NCBI GenBank assembly: GCA_964504135.1
Contig: CAZDCW010000020.1
Span: 1 to 23,739 of the forward strand
Direction of reading: 5' to 3'
DNA from: JACPTG01 sp964504135
Lineage (GTDB): Archaea > Nanobdellota > Nanobdellia > Woesearchaeales > UBA10216
Length of the DNA stretch: 23,739 nucleotides
The notes below the pieces were generated by a model. That model worked only from the letters and a program-made list of their open reading frames with translations, had not been told where the DNA came from and did not search any database. The translations under genes were made by a program, and so were the position numbers. Shown here in pieces: positions 6,101 through 13,963 of this stretch. How positions within the stretch are numbered: position 1 is the first letter of the stretch; each line of letters starts with the position of its first letter.

Positions 6101-6382
6101 ATGGTTGATGATGGCCTTAACAGTTTGAGGAAGGAGATTGATGAGACTGACAGGGAACTGGCACGCCTGATAAGGAAAAGGTTCGCGATAGCAGACAAAA
6201 TAGCTGAGCATAAGGAAAAAGCAGGCATGCCTGTGCTTGACCTGGAAAGGGAGCAGGAAGTGATTGGAAGGGTTAAGGCCATTGCCAGGCAGGAGGGGAT
6301 TGATGAAGTGGCAACAGAAAGCATTTTCAGGGAGATAATAGCGCAGTCAAGAAAAAGGCAGCTCAGGAGACAACAGCGATGA
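6101..6382 (+). CDS. aroQ: Chorismate mutase, AroQ type
   Basis: This 93-residue all-helical monofunctional enzyme rearranges chorismate to prephenate. Residues lining the AroQ active site are recognisable: R10 (LRKEID), R27 (RKRFAIADKIAEHK), K38, D47, R50 and E51 (LDLEREQEV), and Q82 (IIAQSRKRQ). The ATG at 6101, 8 nt after the aroB stop with GAGAGGC upstream, is chosen over a GTG at 6089. The protein is free-standing, whereas many bacteria fuse this domain to PheA or TyrA. The Lys/Arg-rich tail (RKRQLRRQQR) is not part of the usual core. The gene overlaps aroDE by 4 nt (ATGA). Confidence 0.93.
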   Translation: MVDDGLNSLRKEIDETDRELARLIRKRFAIADKIAEHKEKAGMPVLDLEREQEVIGRVKAIARQEGIDEVATESIFREIIAQSRKRQLRRQQR

Positions 6383-7836
6383 TATGCATCCCCATAACAG
6401 CGAAAACTGAGCAGGAAGCCCTGGACTGCATGGAAACAGCAGCGGCAAGGGGTGCTGACATAATTGAGCTCAGGATTGACTGCATGGAAAGCCCAAGGCT
6501 TGGCAGGCTGCTCAGTGCCAGGAAAAAGCCGGTTATCGTGACTTGCAGGAAAAAGGAGGAGGGCGGTTTTTACAGGGGAAGCGAGGACGAAAGGATAGCG
6601 CTGCTTAAGGACGCCATAAGCCTTGGCGCAGAGTATGTTGATGTGGAGCTTAGCAGCGGCTCGGATTCGATTAAGATGCTGGCAGACGGCAGGGGAAGCT
6701 GCAGGCTGATTGTTTCCTTTCACAACCTAAAAGGGACTCCGGCTGACATAGGGGAAATGAGAAGGGTTTTTGCCGAAATGGAAGGCGTTGGCTGCGATAT
6801 TGCAAAGGTTGCCACTTTTGCAAATGACATAGTTGACAATATCCGCATGTTTGAGTCTGTGAAGGATTTGAAAACGCCTTTCATAGCTGTTTGCATGGGG
6901 GAGAAGGGGGAGCTTAGCAGGATTCTTTACAGGGTGTTTGGCTCTTTTCTCACCTATGCTGCCCTTGATTCAGGAATGGAGTCTGCTGCAGGGCAGATTC
7001 AGTTTTCGCTTATGAAGGATGTTTACAGGGCTGATAGGCTGAACCGGAAAACAAGGATTCTTGGCACTATCGGAAGGCCTGCGAGGTACAGCAGGAGCTT
7101 CTACATGTTCAACCCTGTCTATGAGAAACTGGGCCTTAACCTCGTTCACATGAAATTCGAGGTTGACAGCCTGGACGATTTTCTGAGGGAAATAAGGAAA
7201 CTTAACCCTGCCGGGTTTTCTGTAACAACACCCTACAAGGAGCAGGTAATTAGGCATCTTGACAGCATGGATGAAAACGCCGGGAAGATTGGCGCTGTGA
7301 ATACGATTTCGGTAAGGGACAGCAGCCTTATAGGGCATAACACAGATGGCATGGGCGCGAAGAAGGCGCTTTTGGAAAAGACGGCCATTAGGGGCAAAGT
7401 CGTAGTAATCATCGGCGCTGGAGGGGCTGCAAAATCAGTTGCGTTCGAGCTGTCAATGGAAGGCTGCAGGCTTTTCATCCTGAACAGGACTGTGGAGAGG
7501 GCCCGGCAGGTTGCGGAAAAGCTTGGGTGTGGCTATGGCCCGATAAGCGACCTGGATAAGATAGAATACGACATCCTGATAAACTGCACCACTGTTGGAA
7601 TGAGCCCAAATGATGGCGAAACCCCTGTCCCGAAAGCGCAGTTGAGGGGTGTCGTCATGGACGTTATATACAAGCCGCCTGTAACAAGGCTGCTGAAGGA
7701 GGCAAAAGAGGCAGGCTGCATGACAGTGGACGGCCTCGCAATGCTCCTTCACCAGGCAACCGGCCAGTTTGAGCTGTGGACCGGCAAAAAAGCTCCGATA
7801 GAAATAATGAGGGAATCCTTATGGAAATCTCTGTGA
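6379..7836 (+). CDS. aroDE: Bifunctional 3-dehydroquinate dehydratase (type I) / shikimate dehydrogenase
   Basis: This 485-residue fusion carries out steps three and four of the pathway. Residues 1-215 are type I dehydroquinase: ELR at 30-32, catalytic H115 (IVSFHN) and Schiff-base K143 (IAKVATFAND). Residues about 226-485 are shikimate dehydrogenase: the shikimate-binding S-x-S as S238/S240, K287 (TTPYKEQ), D323 (HNTDGMGA), nucleotide loop GAGGAA at 346-351, and NRT at 369-371, which favours NADP. The usual HSKSP...HN segment is altered (YSRSFYMFN), losing the His before the first Ser and the Pro. The fusion is in one frame without a stop between domains. Such fusions are known in plants and some bacteria and archaea. 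The gene overlaps aroA by 16 nt. Confidence 0.94.
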   Translation: MICIPITAKTEQEALDCMETAAARGADIIELRIDCMESPRLGRLLSARKKPVIVTCRKKEEGGFYRGSEDERIALLKDAISLGAEYVDVELSSGSDSIKMLADGRGSCRLIVSFHNLKGTPADIGEMRRVFAEMEGVGCDIAKVATFANDIVDNIRMFESVKDLKTPFIAVCMGEKGELSRILYRVFGSFLTYAALDSGMESAAGQIQFSLMKDVYRADRLNRKTRILGTIGRPARYSRSFYMFNPVYEKLGLNLVHMKFEVDSLDDFLREIRKLNPAGFSVTTPYKEQVIRHLDSMDENAGKIGAVNTISVRDSSLIGHNTDGMGAKKALLEKTAIRGKVVVIIGAGGAAKSVAFELSMEGCRLFILNRTVERARQVAEKLGCGYGPISDLDKIEYDILINCTTVGMSPNDGETPVPKAQLRGVVMDVIYKPPVTRLLKEAKEAGCMTVDGLAMLLHQATGQFELWTGKKAPIEIMRESLWKSL

Positions 7837-9089
7837 AGCCTGTATGTGAAGGTGAACTAAACGCAAGCATCGGCTGCCCAAGGTCAAGGAGCTTCACAAA
7901 CAGGGCACTAATGATAGCAGCCCTGGCGGATGGCAGGTCAACCCTGAGCAACTGCCTTGACAGCGATGACACCAGGCACATGATAAACGCCCTGAAACAG
8001 CTTGGGGTTAATTCCGCAATGATAGGCCAGAACAGTGGGGCAATCGCTGTTGAAGGGAAGCCGGAAGCTATGACTGCTCCTAAGAAAACCATATTCGCAG
8101 GCAACTCCGGAACTACAGTAAGGTTCATCGCAGCTGCGGCAACATTGGCAGAAGGCCGCACCATTATTGACGGGGAAGCAAGAATGAGGGAAAGGCCGAT
8201 AGGCGACTTGGAGGAGGGGCTGAGGCAGCTTGGCGCAGAGATAAAGACGAGCCATGGTTTTCCGCCTGTGACTGTAAGGGGCAGGAGGCTGGCAGGGGGG
8301 AAGGCAAATTTAGATGGTTCATTAAGCAGCCAGTACCTGAGCGCAATGCTCATGGTTGCCCCATACGCTGATAATGATGTCCAGATAGAAATTACAGGAG
8401 ACCTGACTTCAAAGCCCTACGTTGATATGACGATTGACTCAATGAAGGCATTCGGTATTAGGGCCTCCAACAGGAACTACAGGGAGTTTTCAGTGAAATC
8501 AGGCCAAAAATACTCAGCGAGAAACTACTTTGTGGAGGGCGACTTTAGCAACGCATCATACTTTTTCGCTGCAGCCGCAGTGACAAAGGGAAGGGTAAAG
8601 GTAACAGGGGTAAACCCGAAAAGCGTGCAGGGCGATGCAAAATTCCCTGACCTGCTTGGAAAGATGGGGTGCAGGGTAAGGAAAGGCAAGGACTGGATAG
8701 AAGTCCAAGGCGGCAGCCTCAAGGGGATAGTTGCTGACATGAACAGCATGCCTGACACTGCGCAGACCTTGGCAGTCGTTGCAGCCTTTGCAAATGGAAG
8801 GACGAGTATAATGAACATAAGCAACCTTAGAGTAAAGGAAACTGACAGGATTAGGGCAACGGCAACAGAGCTGAGAAAGCTGGGGGCAAAGGTAACTGAG
8901 ACTGAAAACAGGCTCCAGATAGAACCAGGCATTTTGAAAGGGTCTGCCATTGAAACTTACAATGACCACCGGATGGCCATGAGCTTTGCCATTGCAGGGC
9001 TTGCAGTGAAGGGCATGGTTATTAGGGGTGCTGAGTGTGTTTCAAAGACTTTCCCGGATTTTTTCAGCCAGCTTGAGAGGCTTTGCTGA
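7821..9089 (+). CDS. aroA: 5-enolpyruvylshikimate-3-phosphate synthase
   Basis: This 422-residue enzyme transfers enolpyruvate from PEP to shikimate 3-phosphate. Recognised motifs are the N-terminal substrate loop (SFTNRALMIAALADG), GNSGTTVRF, RMRERPIGDL, SSQYLSAML, MPDTAQTLAVVAAFA (catalytic Asp), LRVKETDRI and YNDHRMAMSFA. The loop normally reads (G)xKS with a near-invariant Lys (K22 in E. coli), but here it is PRSRS with Arg23 in that place. This is a conservative change that may alter PEP or inhibitor affinity. The start at 7821 has GAGGGA upstream and overlaps aroDE; a start at 7776 would add an unconserved extension. Confidence 0.95.
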   Translation: MEISVKPVCEGELNASIGCPRSRSFTNRALMIAALADGRSTLSNCLDSDDTRHMINALKQLGVNSAMIGQNSGAIAVEGKPEAMTAPKKTIFAGNSGTTVRFIAAAATLAEGRTIIDGEARMRERPIGDLEEGLRQLGAEIKTSHGFPPVTVRGRRLAGGKANLDGSLSSQYLSAMLMVAPYADNDVQIEITGDLTSKPYVDMTIDSMKAFGIRASNRNYREFSVKSGQKYSARNYFVEGDFSNASYFFAAAAVTKGRVKVTGVNPKSVQGDAKFPDLLGKMGCRVRKGKDWIEVQGGSLKGIVADMNSMPDTAQTLAVVAAFANGRTSIMNISNLRVKETDRIRATATELRKLGAKVTETENRLQIEPGILKGSAIETYNDHRMAMSFAIAGLAVKGMVIRGAECVSKTFPDFFSQLERLC

Positions 9090-9601
9090 TGAACATAGTT
9101 CTTACAGGATACCGGGGTGTTGGCAAGACTGCGGTTGGGAAAATTCTTTCAAGAAAGCTTAAATCCAGGTTCATTGACACTGATGATGAGGTTGAGAGGC
9201 TTGCGAAAACGTCCATCGCTGAGCTGGTGGCCAAATCAGGGTGGAAAAGGATGAGGTCTCTGGAAAGAGTGGCTGTAAGGGCTGCCATGAGGTCAGGTCG
9301 CGCTGTGGTTGCGACCGGAGGCGGCGCATTTACAGAAAGCAGGATAAGGTTTGACCGGAAAAAAAATCTGGTTATTCTCCTGACTGCGGACAGTGAAGTG
9401 ATTGCCTCAAGGATAGCCGGCAGCGGCAGGCCCTCCATTACCGGGAAAGGCGCGGTTGCTGAGATAAGGCAGGTTTTGCGGGAAAGGGAGAAGAAATACT
9501 TTGGGATTGCGGATGTGGCTATTGACACTTCAGAAGCAAGCCCTCAGGAGGCTGCACGGATTATACTCGGCTTTTTAAAGCACGCAAGGGTGAAACAATG
9601 A
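9089..9601 (+). CDS. aroK: Shikimate kinase, bacterial-type (P-loop NMP-kinase fold)
   Basis: This 170-residue kinase phosphorylates shikimate with ATP. It has Walker A GYRGVGKT (7-14), the DTDD shikimate/Mg site (30-33), RMRSLE for shikimate binding, the GGGA loop, and a lid Arg in SGRPS. Most archaea that make aromatics use an unrelated GHMP-family shikimate kinase, so the P-loop enzyme here points to bacterial ancestry for this step. The ATG at 9089 shares one base with the aroA stop (TGATG). The 3' end overlaps aroC by 4 nt. Confidence 0.93.
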   Translation: MNIVLTGYRGVGKTAVGKILSRKLKSRFIDTDDEVERLAKTSIAELVAKSGWKRMRSLERVAVRAAMRSGRAVVATGGGAFTESRIRFDRKKNLVILLTADSEVIASRIAGSGRPSITGKGAVAEIRQVLREREKKYFGIADVAIDTSEASPQEAARIILGFLKHARVKQ

Positions 9602-10653
9602 CCAGCACTTTCGGAAGGATGTTCAGGATAACAACATGGGGCGAGTCTCATGGGAAAGGCGTGGGTGTTGTCATAGATGGCTGCCCGCCAAACTTGGAAG
9701 TAAGCGAAGAGGACATTCAGAAAGACCTTGACAGGAGAAGGCCTGGCCAGAGTGCAGTCACGACTCCAAGGAAAGAGGCGGACAAGGCCATTGTAATGTC
9801 AGGCATCTTTGAAGGCCGTACTACAGGAGCCCCTATATCCATAATGGTGATTAATGAGGATATAGACTCGACCAAATACGAGAAGTTCAGGGAGCTGTAC
9901 AGGCCAGGGCACGCTGACTACACTTACGAAAAGAAATATGGCATCAGGGACTGGAGGGGTGGCGGAAGGAGCTCGGCAAGGGAGCAGGTAGGCCGCGTGG
10001 CAGCAGCTGCAATCGCAAAGAAAGTCCTGGAAAAGGAAGGTATAAGTGTTATTGGTTTCACAAGGCAGGTGGGCAGGATAAGGCTGGAGGACAGCGAGCT
10101 AGACTACAGCGAGACAGAGAAGAACCCTGTAAGGGCTGCCCACAGGAAAAAGGCGTTGGAGATGGAAAAGCTTATTCTGGCTGCAAAAGCAGAAGGCGAT
10201 TCGGTCGGAGGCATAGTTGAGGTTGTTGCAAAAGGCGTTCCCGCAGGCCTTGGCGAGCCGACCTTTGACAAGCTGAGTGCAGACCTTGCAAAGGCAGTTA
10301 TGAGCATAGGCGCGGTTAAGGGTATTGAGATTGGTGACGGGTTCAGGCTTGCTGAGATGAGGGGCTCAGAGGCAAACGATGCGATGACAGGCAAAGGGTT
10401 TGCCACAAACCACGCAGGAGGGATTCTTGGAGGGATTTCAAGCGGCCAGGACATAATCATAAGGGCCGCAGTAAAGCCCACTTCATCAATAGCTAAGGAG
10501 CAGCAAACAATAAGCAGGGCAGGAAGGGAGGAAAAGCTGAAGGCAGAGGGAAGGTTTGACCCGTGCCTCTGCCCAAGGGCGGTTCCTGTGGTTGAGGCAA
10601 TGGTTGCCCTTGTTCTGGTAGACCATCTTCTCAGGCAGAGGGCGTATGGTTAA
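9598..10653 (+). CDS. aroC: Chorismate synthase
   Basis: This 351-residue FMN-dependent lyase converts EPSP to chorismate, the branch point. It shows the signature segments FGRMFRITTWGESHGKGVG at the N terminus, DLDRRRPGQS, RPGHADYTYEKKYGIRDWRG followed by GGRSSARE, GIEIGDGF, TNHAGGILGGISSGQ, and a C-terminal DPCLCPRAVPVVEAM. The length is normal for the short form. The start overlaps the aroK stop as ATGA, and the 3' end overlaps tyrA by 8 nt, so translation of the block is probably coupled. The enzyme needs reduced FMN; no reductase is nearby. Confidence 0.96.
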   Translation: MTSTFGRMFRITTWGESHGKGVGVVIDGCPPNLEVSEEDIQKDLDRRRPGQSAVTTPRKEADKAIVMSGIFEGRTTGAPISIMVINEDIDSTKYEKFRELYRPGHADYTYEKKYGIRDWRGGGRSSAREQVGRVAAAAIAKKVLEKEGISVIGFTRQVGRIRLEDSELDYSETEKNPVRAAHRKKALEMEKLILAAKAEGDSVGGIVEVVAKGVPAGLGEPTFDKLSADLAKAVMSIGAVKGIEIGDGFRLAEMRGSEANDAMTGKGFATNHAGGILGGISSGQDIIIRAAVKPTSSIAKEQQTISRAGREEKLKAEGRFDPCLCPRAVPVVEAMVALVLVDHLLRQRAYG

Positions 10654-11350
10654 GGCAGCTAAGAAAAGCCTTGGAATAATCGGGCGTGGAAGGTTTGGAA
10701 GGCTGGCTGAAAGGCTGCTGAGCCAGCACTTCAGGACATTAGTCTATGACTTGAAGCGTGAAGAATGCACAGCCACATTAGAGGAAGCAGCAGCGTCTGA
10801 CATCGTATTGCTGTGTGTCCACGCATCCTCTCTTGAGGATGCTGTAAGGCAGATAAGGCCCCATGTCAGGAAAGGAGCGCTGGTTTTGGACGTGTGCTCT
10901 GTAAAGGAATATCCTGCTGGTGTATTGCGCAAGGGGCTGCCTCAGGCTGATTTGATTTCCACTCACCCATTGTTCGGGCCTGACAGCTACAGCAGGCCTG
11001 GGAGCAGGAGAATAGTTTTATGCCCTGTAAGGATAAGCCAGGCAAGGCTTAAGAAGGTTAAGGATTTCATGGCCGGGCTCGGGCTCAGGTTAATGGAAAC
11101 CACGCCTGAGGAGCATGACCGGCAGGCTGCCTTTTCGCTTGCCCTTATCCATGCAATTGGAAGGTCTTTTCCGTCTGGCGCGCCGGAGATAAAAACCATG
11201 AATTCTGAACTCATGGCAGGCATTAAGGAGAGGGTTGAAAATGACTCTTACGAGCTGTTTTTGGACATGCTTCGCTATAACAGGTTTGCAAGGCCTGCAC
11301 TGATCGGCTTTGGAAAAAGGATTATGGAACTGGCAGGCAAAAATGGATGA
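10646..11350 (+). CDS. tyrA: Prephenate (or arogenate) dehydrogenase, short form
   Basis: This 234-residue enzyme belongs to the TyrA family. It has the dinucleotide loop GIIGRGRFG (10-18), the segment DVCSVKEYP, the catalytic HPLFGPDS and the second conserved His in ALIHAIGRS. It lacks the ACT and chorismate-mutase domains found in many bacterial TyrA proteins; in this operon AroQ is separate. The short, plant/cyanobacteria-like form often uses arogenate, but the sequence does not tell prephenate from arogenate. An acidic residue at the end of strand two (VYDLKREE) suggests NAD. It makes the Tyr precursor in the same transcript as the Phe branch. Confidence 0.88.
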   Translation: MVKAAKKSLGIIGRGRFGRLAERLLSQHFRTLVYDLKREECTATLEEAAASDIVLLCVHASSLEDAVRQIRPHVRKGALVLDVCSVKEYPAGVLRKGLPQADLISTHPLFGPDSYSRPGSRRIVLCPVRISQARLKKVKDFMAGLGLRLMETTPEEHDRQAAFSLALIHAIGRSFPSGAPEIKTMNSELMAGIKERVENDSYELFLDMLRYNRFARPALIGFGKRIMELAGKNG

Positions 11351-12167
11351 CGTTGCATTCCAGGGCGAGCACGGCGCATACAGCGAGCTTGCAGCCTTCA
11401 ACCATTTCGGCAGGAAAGTGCAAACTTCCCCCTGCAGGACTTTCAGGGAGCTTTTTGAGAAGGTGGAGAGAAGTCACGCAGATTACGGAATGGTGCCTGT
11501 GGAGAACAGCACTGCTGGAGACGTGAATGAGAACTATGACCTGCTCCTTGAAAAAAACCTCGTGGTCTGTGGTGAGGAATACCTTCCTGTACACCACTGC
11601 CTGATTGGCCAGAAGGATTCTGTCCTAAAAGATATCAGGAGGGCGTATTCCCATCCGCAGGCCCTCGTCCAGAGCCAGGAATTCCTAGACAAGAACAGTA
11701 TTCAGAGGATTGAGGAATATGACACAGCAGGCGCTGTTAGGATAGTAAAGGAAAGGGGGAATAAGGAGGAGGCTGCTGTTGCCAGTGAGCTGGCGGCAGA
11801 GATATACGGCATGAAGATGCTAAGAAAGCGGATAGAGACTGACAGTGGCAACACAACACGCTTCTTTGTTGTGGCAAGGGAGCAGGGAGTTGCGGGCAGC
11901 AGGGAATTAAAGACCTCAGTGGTATTCAGCGTAAAGCACACCCCCGGCTCTTTGTACCGCAGCCTGAAGGGGCTTGCAGAGAACAATATCAACCTGACAA
12001 AGCTCGTTTCAAGGCCAATGAAAGGGAAAAAGTGGGAATACATGTTTTACCTTGATTTTGAGGGCAGTCTTAAAGATGGAAAGGTAAAGAATGCAATTGC
12101 TGAGCTGAGGAAAAACGCGTTGTTCATGAAGATACTTGGCTCCTATCCAAAAGGAAAGGATTTTTGA
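11343..12167 (+). CDS. pheA: Prephenate dehydratase with C-terminal ACT domain
   Basis: This 274-residue enzyme dehydrates and decarboxylates prephenate to phenylpyruvate. The catalytic part (1-180) contains FQGEHGAYSE, VPVENSTAG (51-59) and the TTRF motif (171-174) with the catalytic Thr. The ACT domain (about 190-274) carries PGSLYRSL in place of GALV and LVSRP (221-225) for ESRP, the Phe-binding elements, so feedback inhibition by Phe is expected. The ATG at 11343 overlaps tyrA by 8 nt and gives the standard N terminus (VAFQG); an upstream in-frame start would add 11 unconserved residues. The aminotransferase for the last step is not in the window. Confidence 0.94.
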   Translation: MDDVAFQGEHGAYSELAAFNHFGRKVQTSPCRTFRELFEKVERSHADYGMVPVENSTAGDVNENYDLLLEKNLVVCGEEYLPVHHCLIGQKDSVLKDIRRAYSHPQALVQSQEFLDKNSIQRIEEYDTAGAVRIVKERGNKEEAAVASELAAEIYGMKMLRKRIETDSGNTTRFFVVAREQGVAGSRELKTSVVFSVKHTPGSLYRSLKGLAENNINLTKLVSRPMKGKKWEYMFYLDFEGSLKDGKVKNAIAELRKNALFMKILGSYPKGKDF

Positions 12168-13021
12168 CAAACTTTATTTACTCACCCATGGACCTGCCTG
12201 TAAATATGAGGACTCCGGAAGAGCTCAGGGCGTTTGCAAAGGAAATCCGGCTGCAAAGTCTTTTAATGACCAACAGGGCTGGCTCTGGCCATCCTGGCGG
12301 CTCTTTGTCTGCTGCTGAAATTCTTTCCGTATTATTCTTCCGTCAGATGAAGTTTGATGCCAAGAACCCTAAGTGGCCTGACAGGGACCGTTTTGTCATG
12401 AGCAAAGGGCATGCAACACCTGCATTATATGCGGCAATGGCAGAGGCTGGATTTTTCCCAAAGGAAGAGCTCAAAACCTACAGGCAGCTGAACAGCAGGC
12501 TTCAGGGCCACTCCAGCATCTACACTCCGGGAATTGATGTCTGCACTGGAAGCCTTGGCCAGGGCTTGTCTGTTGGCAATGGAATGGCCCTGGCAGGAAA
12601 GCTTGATGGAAAATCATACAATGTTTATGTGGTAATGGGCGACGGCGAGCTTCAGGAGGGCCAGGTATGGGAGGCTGCAAGGTCAGCTGCCCATTACAGG
12701 CTTGATAATGTAATAGCCATCGTAGACAGGAATGGCCTGCAGCAGAACGGCCCGACTGAGAAGCTGATGCGGATTGAGCCTGTTGCTGAGAAGTTTGCAG
12801 CCTTCGGATGGTATACGTCCGAGGTGGATGGTCACGATGTGCAGGAGCTTTGCAACGCTTTTGACCTGGCATTGACAATCAGGGGCAGGCCGAAGGTTGT
12901 CATCGCCCGGACAGTCAAGGGCAAGGGCGTTTCCTTCATGGAGAATGTTTCCTCATGGCATGGGAAGGCTCCAAATAATGATCAGCTGAGGCAGGCTTTG
13001 GCAGAAGTGGAGGCAATGTGA
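12164..13021 (+). CDS. Transketolase, N-terminal (thiamine diphosphate-binding) subunit
   Basis: This 285-residue subunit is the first half of a split transketolase. It has the N-terminal TNRAGSGHPGGSLSAAEILSVLFF, KGHATPALYAA, TGSLGQGLSVGNGMA, and the ThDP/Mg motif GDGELQEGQ (159-167) with the downstream Asn in VDRNGLQQNG. The frame begins with TTG at 12164 overlapping the pheA stop, with AAAGGA just before; ATG at 12188 is the alternative. Transketolase can make erythrose 4-phosphate from fructose 6-phosphate and glyceraldehyde 3-phosphate, which explains its place behind the shikimate genes. Confidence 0.93.
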   Translation: MTNFIYSPMDLPVNMRTPEELRAFAKEIRLQSLLMTNRAGSGHPGGSLSAAEILSVLFFRQMKFDAKNPKWPDRDRFVMSKGHATPALYAAMAEAGFFPKEELKTYRQLNSRLQGHSSIYTPGIDVCTGSLGQGLSVGNGMALAGKLDGKSYNVYVVMGDGELQEGQVWEAARSAAHYRLDNVIAIVDRNGLQQNGPTEKLMRIEPVAEKFAAFGWYTSEVDGHDVQELCNAFDLALTIRGRPKVVIARTVKGKGVSFMENVSSWHGKAPNNDQLRQALAEVEAM

Positions 13022-13962
13022 TGGAAGCGTCGAGGGATGGCTATGGAAGGGGCCTGCTTAAAATTGCGGAGGACAGGAACGTAGTAGTCCTTGACGCAGA
13101 TTTGCAGGACTCAACCAGAAGTCTTCAGTTCGGGGAGAAATATCCTGACCGTTTCTTCACGATGGGAATCGCCGAGGCTGACATGGTCTGCACTGCGGCA
13201 GGCCTTGCCACCTGCGGAAAAAAGCCCTTTGCCTCAAGCTTCGCCTGCTTCCTTACAAGGAATGCCTATGACCAGATTTTTGTATCAGTGTGTTATTCTA
13301 AATTAAATGTAAAGCTTGTAGGCAGCCATGCCGGGCTTGCCACAGGCGAGGATGGCCCTACAGCGCAGGAGATTACTGACATTGCCACCATGAGGGCTTT
13401 GCCGAATATGTCTGTTATAGTCCCTGCTGATGCAGTCCAGGCAGAAAAGGCTGTTGCTGCCATGCATAATTTCAGTGGCCCGGTTTACATGCGAATGTCC
13501 CGCGCTCCAGTTCCGGCAATTTATGATGACTCCCATAAGTTTGAGATTGGCAGGGGTTATGTTGTGCGTGAGGGCGCAGACGCAGCTATTTTTGCATGCG
13601 GCACAATGGTCTCAGAATCTGTTAAGGCTGCAGAGCAGTTGGAAAAGGAGGGAATTAAGGTTGCTGTAATCAACATGTCTTCCATAAAGCCAATAGACAA
13701 AAGCCTTGTTCTTGAATACGCCTCAAAAACCAGGGCGGTTGTCACTTCAGAGGACCACAGCATAATAGGAGGCCTTGGCTCTGCTGTCCAGGATGTTCTT
13801 AATGACAACGATATTCTTGTCCCTGTCCAGAAGGTTGGCGTTAAGGATGTTTTCGCAGAGTCAGGCAAGCCAGGGGAGCTTTACGAGAAATACGGATTGA
13901 GTCCAGGTCACATTGCAGCTGCGGTCAAGAGGGCTGTTGGAAAGAAGGCGTTGAGGCAGTGA
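13021..13962 (+). CDS. Transketolase, C-terminal subunit
   Basis: This 313-residue partner of the preceding gene corresponds to the pyrimidine-binding and C-terminal domains. It has the catalytic-type Glu in MGIAEADMVCTAAGLA, the loop SHAGLATGEDGPTAQEITD, and the C-terminal domain with EDHSIIGGLGSAVQ. The ATG at 13021 shares one base with the stop of the N-terminal gene; a GTG at 13018 is also possible. The two chains are expected to form an alpha2beta2 enzyme. This is the last gene of the aromatic operon; its stop is 1 bp from the end of a convergent gene. Confidence 0.94.
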   Translation: MEASRDGYGRGLLKIAEDRNVVVLDADLQDSTRSLQFGEKYPDRFFTMGIAEADMVCTAAGLATCGKKPFASSFACFLTRNAYDQIFVSVCYSKLNVKLVGSHAGLATGEDGPTAQEITDIATMRALPNMSVIVPADAVQAEKAVAAMHNFSGPVYMRMSRAPVPAIYDDSHKFEIGRGYVVREGADAAIFACGTMVSESVKAAEQLEKEGIKVAVINMSSIKPIDKSLVLEYASKTRAVVTSEDHSIIGGLGSAVQDVLNDNDILVPVQKVGVKDVFAESGKPGELYEKYGLSPGHIAAAVKRAVGKKALRQ

Positions 13963-13963
13963 C

